A DNA stretch of 64,000 nt from Psychrobacillus sp048572895. GTDB taxonomy: Bacteria; Bacillota; Bacilli; Bacillales_A; Planococcaceae. The position numbers and the translations under genes are program-made. The notes under the pieces were generated by a model, which saw only the letters and a program-made list of their open reading frames with translations, did not search any database and was not told the DNA's origin. The stretch lies in NCBI RefSeq assembly GCF_048572895.1, contig NZ_CP183878.1:2604001-2668000 (forward strand). The letters run 5' to 3'. Every line of letters starts with the position of its first letter. The first letter of the stretch is position 1. This document shows positions 32,930-40,746 of this stretch, in pieces.

Positions 32930-33778
32930 TTACCGACTTCTCTCAACTAAATCCATTATTTCCTTTCCATCTTCGGACCATTTGATCATTCGATAGAAAG
33001 CATCGTGGTAGAAGCTGAACCAGTAATTATGTTGAAGTGCTTGTTTGACCCATTTTTCTTTTGCATAAACAGAAGTCATTGGATAATCATCATATGCAAG
33101 CACCCAAAGTGGATTTTGGTGTGCATGGGTAGGCATTAGATCTGCCATATGTATTACAGTATCCTCAGCTTGCTTAAATACAACAATACTATGTCCATCA
33201 CTATGACCTCCGGTATGAATCATTTCGATTCCTTCAACTACCTCAAGAGAATTTGTGAATGGAATTACCTGACTTTCAACTGCCTCCCAATTTTCTTTCC
33301 AGTAAGTATTTTTGGAGCGAATATTCGGGTTTTTCATTTCATGCCATTCAACATCGGATACATATATTTTGGCATTTGGAAATGTGGAAACAATTTGGTT
33401 TTCGTGCCATTTCGTCAGACCGCAAGCGTGATCGAAGTGCAGATGAGTCATCATGATAATATGGACATCTTCTGGTAATAATCCTAATTCCACAAGATTA
33501 TCTTCCACTTGTGATTGATCGGTGACCCCATAGTTTCGTAATTGTTTCTCAGTCATTTTGCGATAACCAAGACCTGATTCCATTAAAATATTTTGCCCCT
33601 TATATTGGATGAGTAATGGATCCGATGGTAGCTCAATTTGATTTTTCTCATTGACGGGATATTTCTTTTCCCATAATGGTTTTGGAACAACCCCAAACAT
33701 GGCACCCCCGTCCATAAAAGTTGTTCCTCCCTTTAACCATGTGAATGACATATCATGAAATTTAAACGTGTCCATTCT
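32930..33778 (-). CDS. ytnP: metallo-beta-lactamase-fold lactonase YtnP
   Basis: 282 residues (B. subtilis YtnP has 281). The metal site is THLHFDHACGL (HxHxDH, near residue 105), with further ligands in HTGGHSDGHS (near 185) and MADLMPTH. YtnP-type proteins are quorum-quenching lactonases acting on N-acyl homoserine lactones or Streptomyces signals. A frame extends upstream to 33997, but its extra 73 codons cross a repeat insertion and overlap trmB. The conserved protein begins MDTFKFHDMSF at 33778, after AAGGGG/GGAG. Confidence 0.9.
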   Translation of the reverse strand, partial: RMDTFKFHDMSFTWLKGGTTFMDGGAMFGVVPKPLWEKKYPVNEKNQIELPSDPLLIQYKGQNILMESGLGYRKMTEKQLRNYGVTDQSQVEDNLVELGLLPEDVHIIMMTHLHFDHACGLTKWHENQIVSTFPNAKIYVSDVEWHEMKNPNIRSKNTYWKENWEAVESQVIPFTNSLEVVEGIEMIHTGGHSDGHSIVVFKQAEDTVIHMADLMPTHAHQNPLWVLAYDDYPMTSVYAKEKWVKQALQHNYWFSFYHDAFYRMIKWSEDGKEIMDLVERSR

Positions 33779-33788
33779 CCAACGCCCC

Positions 33789-33953
33789 TTAAACGTATTT
33801 TGCTTCCGCTTCACACTTTGTTCAGCTCCGCAGAAAAAACATTGCTTCCGCTTCACTTTGTTCGGCTCCGCAGAAAACCGCGTGTCCAGATTTTTATCGA
33901 GCGAGCTTGTCGCAATTAAACATTGCTGAATGAAGTTAAACGTATTTTGCTTC
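33789..33953. repeat. trmB-ytnP junction insertion bounded by 18-bp direct repeats
   Basis: TTAAACGTATTTTGCTTC occurs at 33789-33806 and 33936-33953 (offset 147 bp); on the minus strand it is the trmB 3' end with its TAA. Between them are two tandem copies (about 43 bp apart) of a CCGCTTCA..CTTTGTTC.GCTCCGCAG unit, and a segment (33904-33940) that recurs at 42561-42598. The insertion therefore duplicated and kept the trmB stop codon. Confidence 0.75.
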
Positions 33954-34577
33954 AACTCGATATATTGGCTGTCCTTTTGCGGAAAACTTTTCTTCATATT
34001 CCGTCATTATATTATCCTCAGGCATATTAACATGCAAATCGAGGGAAACATCTTTAATAAGCATTCCAAATGCTGACATACTCGTTAAGGAATATTCAAA
34101 TAAACCACGATTATCTGTTTTGAAGTGAATTTCAGCATGGTCGACCAAGATAGATTTATATAACTCTAAAAACTCTGCATGTGTTAAACGTCGTTTAGCA
34201 TGTCTAGTTTTTGGCCAAGGATCCGAGAAATTTAAGTAAACACGATCTACATCATTTTTTTCAAAATACTTTGCTAAATCCGCTCCGTTAACTTTCAATA
34301 ACCGTAAATTAGGTAATGGCTGCGCGGCAATTGCATTTTCCAATGCAGATACAATCACACTGTCATATAGCTCTATGCCGATGTAATTGATATTAGGATT
34401 TTGCTTGGCCATTCCTGTTACAAACTGACCTTTTCCTGAACCTACTTCGATGTGTAATGGATGTTCATTTTTAAATTCTGCATCCCATTTTCCTTTAACT
34501 TCTTCTGGATTTGGGATAACTATTTCTGGATGAGCATTGATAAAATCCTCTGCCCATGGTTTATGTCTTAACCTCAT
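33936..34577 (-). CDS. trmB: tRNA (guanine-N7-)-methyltransferase
   Basis: 213 residues, the full family length. The SAM-binding motif is IEVGSGKGQFVTGMA (near 44-58). Other segments are NYIGIELYDSVI, VYLNFSDPWPKTRHAKRRLTH (near 115-135, the family signature) and the C-terminal EEKFSAKGQPIYRVEA. It forms m7G46 in the variable loop of tRNAs. Ribosome binding site AAAGGAG. The last six codons lie in an 18-bp sequence repeated 147 bp downstream, so the present end was probably restored after an insertion. Confidence 0.95.
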   Translation of the reverse strand: MRLRHKPWAEDFINAHPEIVIPNPEEVKGKWDAEFKNEHPLHIEVGSGKGQFVTGMAKQNPNINYIGIELYDSVIVSALENAIAAQPLPNLRLLKVNGADLAKYFEKNDVDRVYLNFSDPWPKTRHAKRRLTHAEFLELYKSILVDHAEIHFKTDNRGLFEYSLTSMSAFGMLIKDVSLDLHVNMPEDNIMTEYEEKFSAKGQPIYRVEAKYV

Positions 34578-34596
34578 AATTCAAACTCCTTTTTCT

Positions 34597-35514
34597 TTAA
34601 CGGTTTGCTAAATTCCATGCGTTTGCTACTACAGAACATGTATAAGCTGTATCTTTATCGGTTACGAAAGAAAACTCTCCATCTACATGGCCAAACACTT
34701 CATCATGAATAATCATATTAAAATTTGATGCCTGAAACTGTGTAACTTCTTTAAATTTAGTATGTTTTCCAAAGTATACTGTACCAAAAATAAATAGTAA
34801 TTTCCATCTTGGTAATTTGTTTACGATCGTCATTTCTAGTAATTGATCATTAGGGATAGACGTTGGTGAAATTTTCATTCCCCCTCCAAAATACGGTTGA
34901 TTACAAATCACAAAAAACCACACATCATCAAATCGGATAACTTCATCTTTATTATGTAAGGTAAAAGAAAACTTTTTGAACGTAAATAATTCCTTCAAAA
35001 GATATAATATGTATGCAAGTTTACCAAGTCGTAATAGGTTTAACCTGCTTTTCCATGCAGAATAATTAGCTAGATAAGCTACTTTTGCATCAAATCCAAA
35101 TCCTGCATTGTTAACAAATTGATATTCCGAATTAGGAGTATGTACAGTCCCAGTATCCATCTTTGTATGGAAACTGCCAACAGCAAACTCTTTTAAATCC
35201 TTCAATGTACGAAAAACGGAAAATGTCCGACCAAAGTCATTGCCACTTCCTGCAGCAATGATACCAATTCGAACATGTTTAAAACCAACTACACCAACGA
35301 TAATTTCATGAATAGTACCATCCCCGCCAACACCAACTATTAGCAAATCATCCATAGATTCAGCACATTTTTTTGCTATTTCCGTGGCATGGTCTTCTCG
35401 TTCTGTTATAAATACTGTGTGTGGAAAATCTATAGCTTCTTGCCATCTTCTCCACACCTTCTTGCCTAAGCCATTTCCTGCATATTCATTTACGATAAAG
35501 ACTATATTACTCAT
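34597..35514 (-). CDS. diacylglycerol-kinase-family lipid kinase, YtlR-like
   Basis: 305 residues. The N-terminal catalytic domain contains the nucleotide-binding signature VGGDGTIHEI (near residue 65) and GIIAAGSGNDFGR (near 92), typical of DAGK/sphingosine-kinase/YegS enzymes. The C-terminal half is the beta-sandwich domain (NAGFGFDAKVAYLANYS, FGHVDGEF). It should phosphorylate a lipid at the membrane surface; B. subtilis YtlR is the likely counterpart, and its substrate is unproven. The start at 35514 follows GAGGAAT; it overlaps the preceding gene by 8 bp. Confidence 0.85.
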   Translation of the reverse strand: MSNIVFIVNEYAGNGLGKKVWRRWQEAIDFPHTVFITEREDHATEIAKKCAESMDDLLIVGVGGDGTIHEIIVGVVGFKHVRIGIIAAGSGNDFGRTFSVFRTLKDLKEFAVGSFHTKMDTGTVHTPNSEYQFVNNAGFGFDAKVAYLANYSAWKSRLNLLRLGKLAYILYLLKELFTFKKFSFTLHNKDEVIRFDDVWFFVICNQPYFGGGMKISPTSIPNDQLLEMTIVNKLPRWKLLFIFGTVYFGKHTKFKEVTQFQASNFNMIIHDEVFGHVDGEFSFVTDKDTAYTCSVVANAWNLANR

Positions 35515-36487
35515 TGGATTCCTCACTATCTAAATCCCAACTAGATCTTGAATACGAAGTTGTTTGTACTAGGTCCAATATCGCTTGTGCAGCTTTAAAT
35601 TGCATATGCTTCATCGGAGAATGGGAAGATTTCAATGATAAAAACCATTCTGGAAATTTTCTAGTATCGATGAATTCAGTATGAAATGAGTTACCTGGAT
35701 AATCAATATAGCCGTTTCTTGAAAGAATTACTTTTTTTATCGGTAACTCTATTTCTTGCTTCTGGAAAATCTGCCCTAAGATAGATTCCATTCGATTTAG
35801 ATTAATTGTAGGATTTAATATTTTCTTTTCTTCTTTCCCACTTTTCTTTAACCAAAATCGTTCTCCACTCCCTACAAACGCATCGGATTTTTTGTCCTCA
35901 AGAACTACAATACACACAACCTCTGTAGGCAGTATAAGTATAATATCTAACTCAATCGGTGCTTTTTTAATCTTTAAAATAGGATAATAAAATAAAAAAT
36001 AATTATCCGGTAATTTCTGAGTAAAATCTCTTAGCATCGAGTCACGCATATATTTTGGATCTACATATGATTTTTCACGTAAAGTGGAGCTTGCCCATTT
36101 TAATTGAAAATGAAATAACTGATCTAAATACATTCTCTTTAGCTCTTCTTTTGTTTGAGGCTTGTATACTAGTTTGGGTTCAAAAAGTAATGTAGTAGAT
36201 TCTTCTGGAATCAGCACTTCTTCGGCTAATTCAGCATTTTGCCAATCTAAATCTTCTTCTATTTCTTTTTTATGCTTTGGAAAAAGAATAGAGAAAAGTG
36301 ACTTTTTCTCGTACTCTACAACAACTTCTTCTTTTTCAATCCAATCAGCATTAAAAGAGCCTCGCTCCCACTCTTCCTTTGTTCGATCCCACTGTTGTTT
36401 CTTTAGTCGCACAAACTGAGTTGGGTATCTTTTTAAATCAATTTGATAACGCGAAACATAATCTTGTAGTTTAACTAGTTGGGCCAT
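35507..36487 (-). CDS. NERD-domain protein
   Basis: 326 residues, cytosolic. The N-terminal ~120 are charged and poorly conserved. From about residue 150 the sequence fits a NERD (nuclease-related) domain, including YYPILKIKKAPIELDIILILPTEVVCIVVLEDK with the ExK-like end of a restriction-nuclease core. NERD proteins often couple to kinases or helicases, but this one stands alone. The function in Bacillales is unknown. It overlaps thpR upstream (13 bp) and the lipid kinase downstream (8 bp), so all three, with dat, form one translated unit. Confidence 0.75.
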   Translation of the reverse strand: MAQLVKLQDYVSRYQIDLKRYPTQFVRLKKQQWDRTKEEWERGSFNADWIEKEEVVVEYEKKSLFSILFPKHKKEIEEDLDWQNAELAEEVLIPEESTTLLFEPKLVYKPQTKEELKRMYLDQLFHFQLKWASSTLREKSYVDPKYMRDSMLRDFTQKLPDNYFLFYYPILKIKKAPIELDIILILPTEVVCIVVLEDKKSDAFVGSGERFWLKKSGKEEKKILNPTINLNRMESILGQIFQKQEIELPIKKVILSRNGYIDYPGNSFHTEFIDTRKFPEWFLSLKSSHSPMKHMQFKAAQAILDLVQTTSYSRSSWDLDSEESNE

Positions 36488-37035
36488 TCATTTCTCCCCT
36501 CCCTCACTAAAACTGTACTTATTTCTTCATAACGCGGAGAACTATTCGCATTAATCGTAAAAACAGATAAACTTAAAACGTTAAAGGCTAAATTAGGTAA
36601 TGTAAACTCTGTTAAATTTAACGATTCTTTAGAAGCCCATTTTTTGGCGATTGTAATATGGGCAGTAAATTCTTCTTTTTTCTGTACTTCGATAAATTCC
36701 TCTAATAACTGGACAATTTTTTGCTGTAATAATTGCAAAGGATCACTTTTTTCCAATGCAGTATACACAACTCGTGGAGTAGCTACATTTCCAAAATGTG
36801 CCACTCCACGTGTTTTCAGTTTAAATGAATCCCATTCTAACAGATGAAGAGAATGAATTATTTTTTCCAATACACTTTCCTCTATATGCCCTAGGTAATA
36901 GAGCGTTATATGCAGATCCTCCGCTACGGGTAATATTTTATGAGTCTGGTGTAAATTTGTTTTATCACGTTCCTGAATAATTGCGGCTGCTACCTGCTCC
37001 GGAATCTTTATAGCGATAAAATAATGCTTGGTCAT
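36475..37035 (-). CDS. thpR: RNA 2',3'-cyclic phosphodiesterase (LigT/ThpR family)
   Basis: 186 residues of 2H-phosphoesterase fold with both catalytic H-x-T motifs: HITLYYLG (near residue 43) and HITIAK (near 125). The enzyme hydrolyses 2',3'-cyclic phosphate ends of RNA; the family was first described as 2'-5' RNA ligases. Its ATG overlaps the stop of dat (ATGA), indicating coupling. YtlP is the B. subtilis relative. Confidence 0.88.
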   Translation of the reverse strand: MTKHYFIAIKIPEQVAAAIIQERDKTNLHQTHKILPVAEDLHITLYYLGHIEESVLEKIIHSLHLLEWDSFKLKTRGVAHFGNVATPRVVYTALEKSDPLQLLQQKIVQLLEEFIEVQKKEEFTAHITIAKKWASKESLNLTEFTLPNLAFNVLSLSVFTINANSSPRYEEISTVLVREGRNEWPN

Positions 37036-37883
37036 ATTTTAACTGATGAAGGAATTCTCTTTTCGAAAGCTACTTGAAGTTTTTCAGCCCATTCGCCACG
37101 TTTTCCGGTACCAATTAATTGATCGTCAATCGAAATTACCGGCATTACTTCTGCATTTGTAGAAGACATAATCATTTCATCCATTTCAAGTGCTTGTGCT
37201 TTTGTAAATGCCTCTTCAACTACTGGCAGACCTACCTCTTCACAACAGCTTAAAATAACTTGGCGAGTAATTCCATTAAGTATTAAATTACTAACCGGAT
37301 GTGTGTATAAAACCCCATCTTTAATACCGTACATATTAGAAGATGATCCTTCTGTAATCGTTTCTCCTCGATGTAATACCGCCTCATAGCAGTCTTTACT
37401 TATCGCTTCCTGTTTCGCCAGCACATTTCCTAATAAATTTAACGATTTAATATCACAACGAAGCCAGCGTACATCTTCTACAAAGCAAGCTTTTACTCCA
37501 TTTTCTAACTGCGAAAGAGGGCGTACAGTTTCCTTTGTATATGCCGTCAATACAGATTCAACTGCCGGAACTGGGAAATTGTGCTGACGCATGCTAGTGC
37601 CACGCGTAACTTGAAGATAAACTTGCCCATCCTGAAGCTCGTTCATTTCTATAAGATCGTGTAGCATTTTATGCATGATATCTTTTGTATATGGAATGAC
37701 TAGTTGAATTTTGTCGGCACTCGCATACAATCGATTAATATGTTCTGTAGCTGTGAACATATCTCCGTTATATATTTTAATCACTTCATAAATTCCATCA
37801 CCAAATTGATAGCCACGATCCTCGTAACCAATTTTCACATCTTCTTCTTGTACATATTGATCATTCCATAATACTTTTACCAT
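37032..37883 (-). CDS. dat: D-alanine aminotransferase
   Basis: 283 residues, fold-type IV PLP enzyme. The PLP lysine lies in DIKSLNLLGN (near residue 145). Other family marks are YEDRGYQFGDGIYEV (21-35), YLQVTRGT, TEGSSSNMYG and NGITRQVIL. It interconverts D-Ala and D-Glu using 2-oxoglutarate/pyruvate, feeding peptidoglycan precursors. Strong GGAGGAGG site. It is 2 bp from the pepV stop, so pepV-dat-thpR-NERD-lipid kinase looks like one operon; pepV-dat linkage is conserved in Bacillales. Confidence 0.93.
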   Translation of the reverse strand: MVKVLWNDQYVQEEDVKIGYEDRGYQFGDGIYEVIKIYNGDMFTATEHINRLYASADKIQLVIPYTKDIMHKMLHDLIEMNELQDGQVYLQVTRGTSMRQHNFPVPAVESVLTAYTKETVRPLSQLENGVKACFVEDVRWLRCDIKSLNLLGNVLAKQEAISKDCYEAVLHRGETITEGSSSNMYGIKDGVLYTHPVSNLILNGITRQVILSCCEEVGLPVVEEAFTKAQALEMDEMIMSSTNAEVMPVISIDDQLIGTGKRGEWAEKLQVAFEKRIPSSVKI

Positions 37884-37885
37884 GC

Positions 37886-39292
37886 TTATTCCTCCTCCGA
37901 TTTTGAACTTCCAGCAAGCTCCACTATTGCATCTGCATAAATAGCAGTTGCTTTAACTAAATCTTCAATATCAACGTATTCATCTACTTGATGTGCTACA
38001 TCTTTTCTACCTGGGAAAAGCATACCAAATGCTACCCCTTTTTCTAATACCCTCGCATACGTCCCACCACCGATTGATAATAGCTCTGCTTTTTCACCAG
38101 TATGTTTTTCGTATACCTTTTGTAATGTTTTAATAAGTATATCTTCTTTATCGACATAATGTGGCTTAGAATTAGTACCCAAATCCAATGTAATACCTGT
38201 ACCAGTAAGTACCTCTCTACATGCACTTAATTGTTCATCGAAAGGATAACTTACAGAATAACGCATACTCACCTGTGTACAAGATCCCTCTGCAGGTGCA
38301 TAATGAATGACCCCTGGATTTAAAGTCGTGTCCCCTGAAATCTCATCTGTAAAATTGAGTGCCAGTCCATGCCCTCTGCTTTCTTCTCCGAAGGAATTTA
38401 CTAAAAAGTTAACGAATGCTTTTGAATGAGGAGTCAAGTTAATATTTTGTAAGAATTTCGCCAATAAAATCCCTGCATTAACACCATCATCTGGTTCCAT
38501 AGCATGTGCTGATTTACCATGCACAAGTACTTTAACCATAGGACCTTCTTGTGTGACTTCCCCTTCTACATTATGTTCTGCTGCAAACGAATGGAACTTC
38601 TCCTTAATCATATGCAGACCACCGAACAATACAGCAAATGCTTCGTCCGGCACCATATTTGTACGTTTACCCGCTTGGAAAAATTGAATCGTTTCTGTAT
38701 CAGCTGAACCAGTTTGAGTAAAGATCAGACTAGCAATTCCTTTTTCTGCATTAATAATCGGAAAATCTGCATCAGGAGCAAATCCCATCTGAGGCATCGC
38801 TTCTTTTTCAAAATATCTGGCCATACAACGGAATCCACTTTCTTCGTCTGTTCCTATAATGAGACGGACTTTTTTGGAAAGCTTAATACCGGCTTCTTTC
38901 ACTAATTTCATCGCCATCCAAGCAGCTATCGTTGGTCCTTTATCGTCAATAGCACCGCGACCATACACTTTATCATTAGCTACAACACCTTCGAATGGAG
39001 CATATGTCCAGTTTTTCCCTTCTGGTACAACATCTACATGACAAAGGATTCCTAAAATATCTTCCCCTTCACCCATTTCAATATGTCCAGCTACATTATC
39101 CACGTTCTTTGTTATAAATCCTTCTTGCTCACCTTCATTCAACATGTGTATAAGCGCTTCTAATGGTTTAGGACCAAAAGGCATTTCATCATTACCTGCT
39201 TTTTCATCCATCACACTTGGAATTTGTATTAATCTTTGTAATTCCGCTACGATATCTGCTTTTTTCGCTTCTGCTAGTTCTAACCAGTTCAT
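37886..39292 (-). CDS. pepV: dipeptidase PepV, M20 family
   Basis: 468 residues with the PepV metal and catalytic motifs LCHVDVVPEG (near 88), VYGRGAIDDKGPT (near 113), IGTDEESGF (near 148) and the C-terminal GGGTYARVLEKGVAFG. It cleaves Xaa-dipeptides, including some with D- or beta-residues, in the cytosol; its position upstream of dat fits recycling of D-Ala-containing peptides. Start ATG with AGGAGG. A hairpin with a T run (39353-39382) lies about 60 bp upstream, between pepV and its presumable promoter. Confidence 0.93.
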   Translation of the reverse strand: MNWLELAEAKKADIVAELQRLIQIPSVMDEKAGNDEMPFGPKPLEALIHMLNEGEQEGFITKNVDNVAGHIEMGEGEDILGILCHVDVVPEGKNWTYAPFEGVVANDKVYGRGAIDDKGPTIAAWMAMKLVKEAGIKLSKKVRLIIGTDEESGFRCMARYFEKEAMPQMGFAPDADFPIINAEKGIASLIFTQTGSADTETIQFFQAGKRTNMVPDEAFAVLFGGLHMIKEKFHSFAAEHNVEGEVTQEGPMVKVLVHGKSAHAMEPDDGVNAGILLAKFLQNINLTPHSKAFVNFLVNSFGEESRGHGLALNFTDEISGDTTLNPGVIHYAPAEGSCTQVSMRYSVSYPFDEQLSACREVLTGTGITLDLGTNSKPHYVDKEDILIKTLQKVYEKHTGEKAELLSIGGGTYARVLEKGVAFGMLFPGRKDVAHQVDEYVDIEDLVKATAIYADAIVELAGSSKSEEE

Positions 39293-39352
39293 ATTTGTTT
39301 CCTCCTAATTAATGCTTATATTCCATTTTACACTTTTTATAGAAAAAGACAT

Positions 39353-39382
39353 AAAAAAAGAAGGCATTTTATGACCTTCTTT
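39353..39382 (-). terminator. hairpin plus T-run in the pepV upstream region
   Basis: AAAGAAGG pairs with CCTTCTTT; on the minus strand it is followed by TTTT. It is not preceded by any minus-strand gene, so it either attenuates pepV or ends a transcript from the adjacent repeat array. Confidence 0.6.
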
Positions 39383-39410
39383 ATGCTTTAGGCAGCGTCC
39401 TTAAAACCAT

Positions 39411-39487
39411 TTACTTGATTTGGCATGTCAGTTACTTGTGTCCATGAGTAATTCACTTACAAAAGGGAAATTTTATCCATTTCCCTT
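39411..39487 (+). repeat. 21-bp-period TTACTTG array, medium copy
   Basis: TTACTTG at 39411 and 39432 and TCACTTA at 39453 are exactly 21 bp apart. A hairpin-forming tail AAAAGGGAAAT..ATTTCCCTTTT (39461-39487) follows, like the tail of the 32708 array. It lies in the 463-bp gap between pepV and ytzE. Confidence 0.7.
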
Positions 39488-39593
39488 TTACTATCGCTCT
39501 AAAAAAATTAGATAATCCTCTATTTAATGTTTTTTTTAAGCATTTTCAAAACTAAAGAGAAATGTGAATTATTTGTAAATATCGTAATCTCTA

Positions 39594-39622
39594 TAGAAAT
39601 TTCAATAAAAATCTACTATAAT
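39594..39622 (+). promoter_or_regulatory. possible sigma-A promoter of ytzE
   Basis: A perfect TATAAT at 39617-39622 inside ACTATAATGG, without a good -35. It leaves a ~130-nt leader to the ytzE start containing a short GCAA..TTGC stem followed by TTTT. Nothing else is recognisable in 39490-39755. Confidence 0.35.
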
Positions 39623-39755
39623 GGAATTGTCAGAAAGTAAATATTTTGACTATCATTTAGTAAAGGGGCTGTAAATTGCAATTACTCAGTTGCTTTTCAC
39701 CCAAAGTCGTCCGCTAGTCTAGCCAAGAGATATCATGATGAAGGAGTGGTTACTT

Positions 39756-39977
39756 ATGAAACCAACTACTGATCGGATGTTAACTCGAATTAAAGACATG
39801 TATATGTTCATCCGGGATAATGGAACAGTTACAACACAAGATTTAGTCGATGAATTTGGCATCACTCCTCGCACGATTCAACGAGATTTGAATGTGCTTG
39901 CTTTTAATGACTTAATCATTAGTCCAACAAGAGGCAAATGGACCACGACGAACAAGAGAGTTAAATTGACATCTTAG
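39756..39977 (+). CDS. ytzE: DeoR-type helix-turn-helix protein YtzE
   Basis: 73 residues, the same length as B. subtilis YtzE and very similar along its length. It is essentially a lone DeoR DNA-binding domain: RIKDMYMFIRDNGTVTTQDLVDEFGITPRTIQRDLNVL. The sugar-phosphate-binding domain of full DeoR regulators is absent. The ATG at 39756 has AAGGAG 9 nt upstream; the ATGs at 39735/39738 precede that site. The target is unknown. Confidence 0.9.
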   Translation: MKPTTDRMLTRIKDMYMFIRDNGTVTTQDLVDEFGITPRTIQRDLNVLAFNDLIISPTRGKWTTTNKRVKLTS

Positions 39978-39991
39978 ATATTAACAATATG

Positions 39992-40034
39992 AAAAGAATG
40001 ACCATGCTCAGTGTTTAAGCGAGGTCATTCTTTT
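39992..40034. terminator. bidirectional terminator between ytzE and the rsuA-like gene
   Basis: AAAAGAATGACC pairs with GGTCATTCTTTT. The hairpin includes the last codons of the minus-strand gene. Confidence 0.75.
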
Positions 40035-40737
40035 GCTGTATTTGTTCTAATTCTTCTTTTGTCAATTCTCTGTATGTACCTTCTTCAAGAGAACTGTCTA
40101 ACAATAACATTCCCATCGAAAGCCTTTTTAAGTAAATTACTGTTTTTCCCACTGATTCAAACATTCTTTTCACTTGATGAAATTTACCTTCTGTAATGGA
40201 TAATTCTATTTCAGAAATAGAACCACTATTTAAGATTTTAAGTATGCCAGGCTTAGTATGGTAGCCATCATCCAATATCACCCCATTGGCAAAGGCATCA
40301 ATATCCGATTCATCAACCATGCCATCCACTTTCGCATAATATACTTTTGGTACATCCTTATTCGGTGAAAGAAGTCGATGTGTTAAAGCACCGTCATTTG
40401 TCAGTAAAAGAAGTCCAACTGTATCCTTATCTAATCTTCCTACTGGGTATGGTTCAAAATGACGAACATCATCGTCTAATAGATCAATAACTGTTTGATC
40501 CCTAGAATCCTCCGTAGCAGAAATTACTCCAGGTGGTTTATTCATCATTAAATAGATGAATTCTTTATATTCAACTACTTCTCCGTAAACCGTCACACTA
40601 TCCTTTAACTCATTCACATGCATGGAGCTGTCTTTTACAACAGCCTCGTTTACTTGAATAGCTTTAGATTTGATTAATATTTTTACTTCTTTTCTTGTAC
40701 CATATCCCATATGAGCTAGAAACTTATCTAATCGCAT
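40015..40737 (-). CDS. 16S rRNA pseudouridine synthase, RsuA family (YtzG-like)
   Basis: 240 residues: an N-terminal S4 RNA-binding domain (MRLDKFLAHMGYGTRKEVKILIKS, 1-60) and the RsuA/RluB/E/F catalytic domain. The catalytic aspartate is in PVGRLDKDTVGLLLLTND (near residue 105). It isomerises a uridine, probably U516 of 16S rRNA, during 30S assembly. It lies 9 bp after the murJ stop, with an AGGAGA site at the junction, so the genes are probably cotranscribed. Confidence 0.9.
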   Translation of the reverse strand: MRLDKFLAHMGYGTRKEVKILIKSKAIQVNEAVVKDSSMHVNELKDSVTVYGEVVEYKEFIYLMMNKPPGVISATEDSRDQTVIDLLDDDVRHFEPYPVGRLDKDTVGLLLLTNDGALTHRLLSPNKDVPKVYYAKVDGMVDESDIDAFANGVILDDGYHTKPGILKILNSGSISEIELSITEGKFHQVKRMFESVGKTVIYLKRLSMGMLLLDSSLEEGTYRELTKEELEQIQQKNDLA

Positions 40738-40746
40738 GTTATTCTC

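Noticed and set aside
33779..33997. 73-codon N-terminal extension of YtnP
   Set aside because: The extension is made of tandem repeat sequence and overlaps trmB; the family start is at 33778, giving the normal 282 residues.
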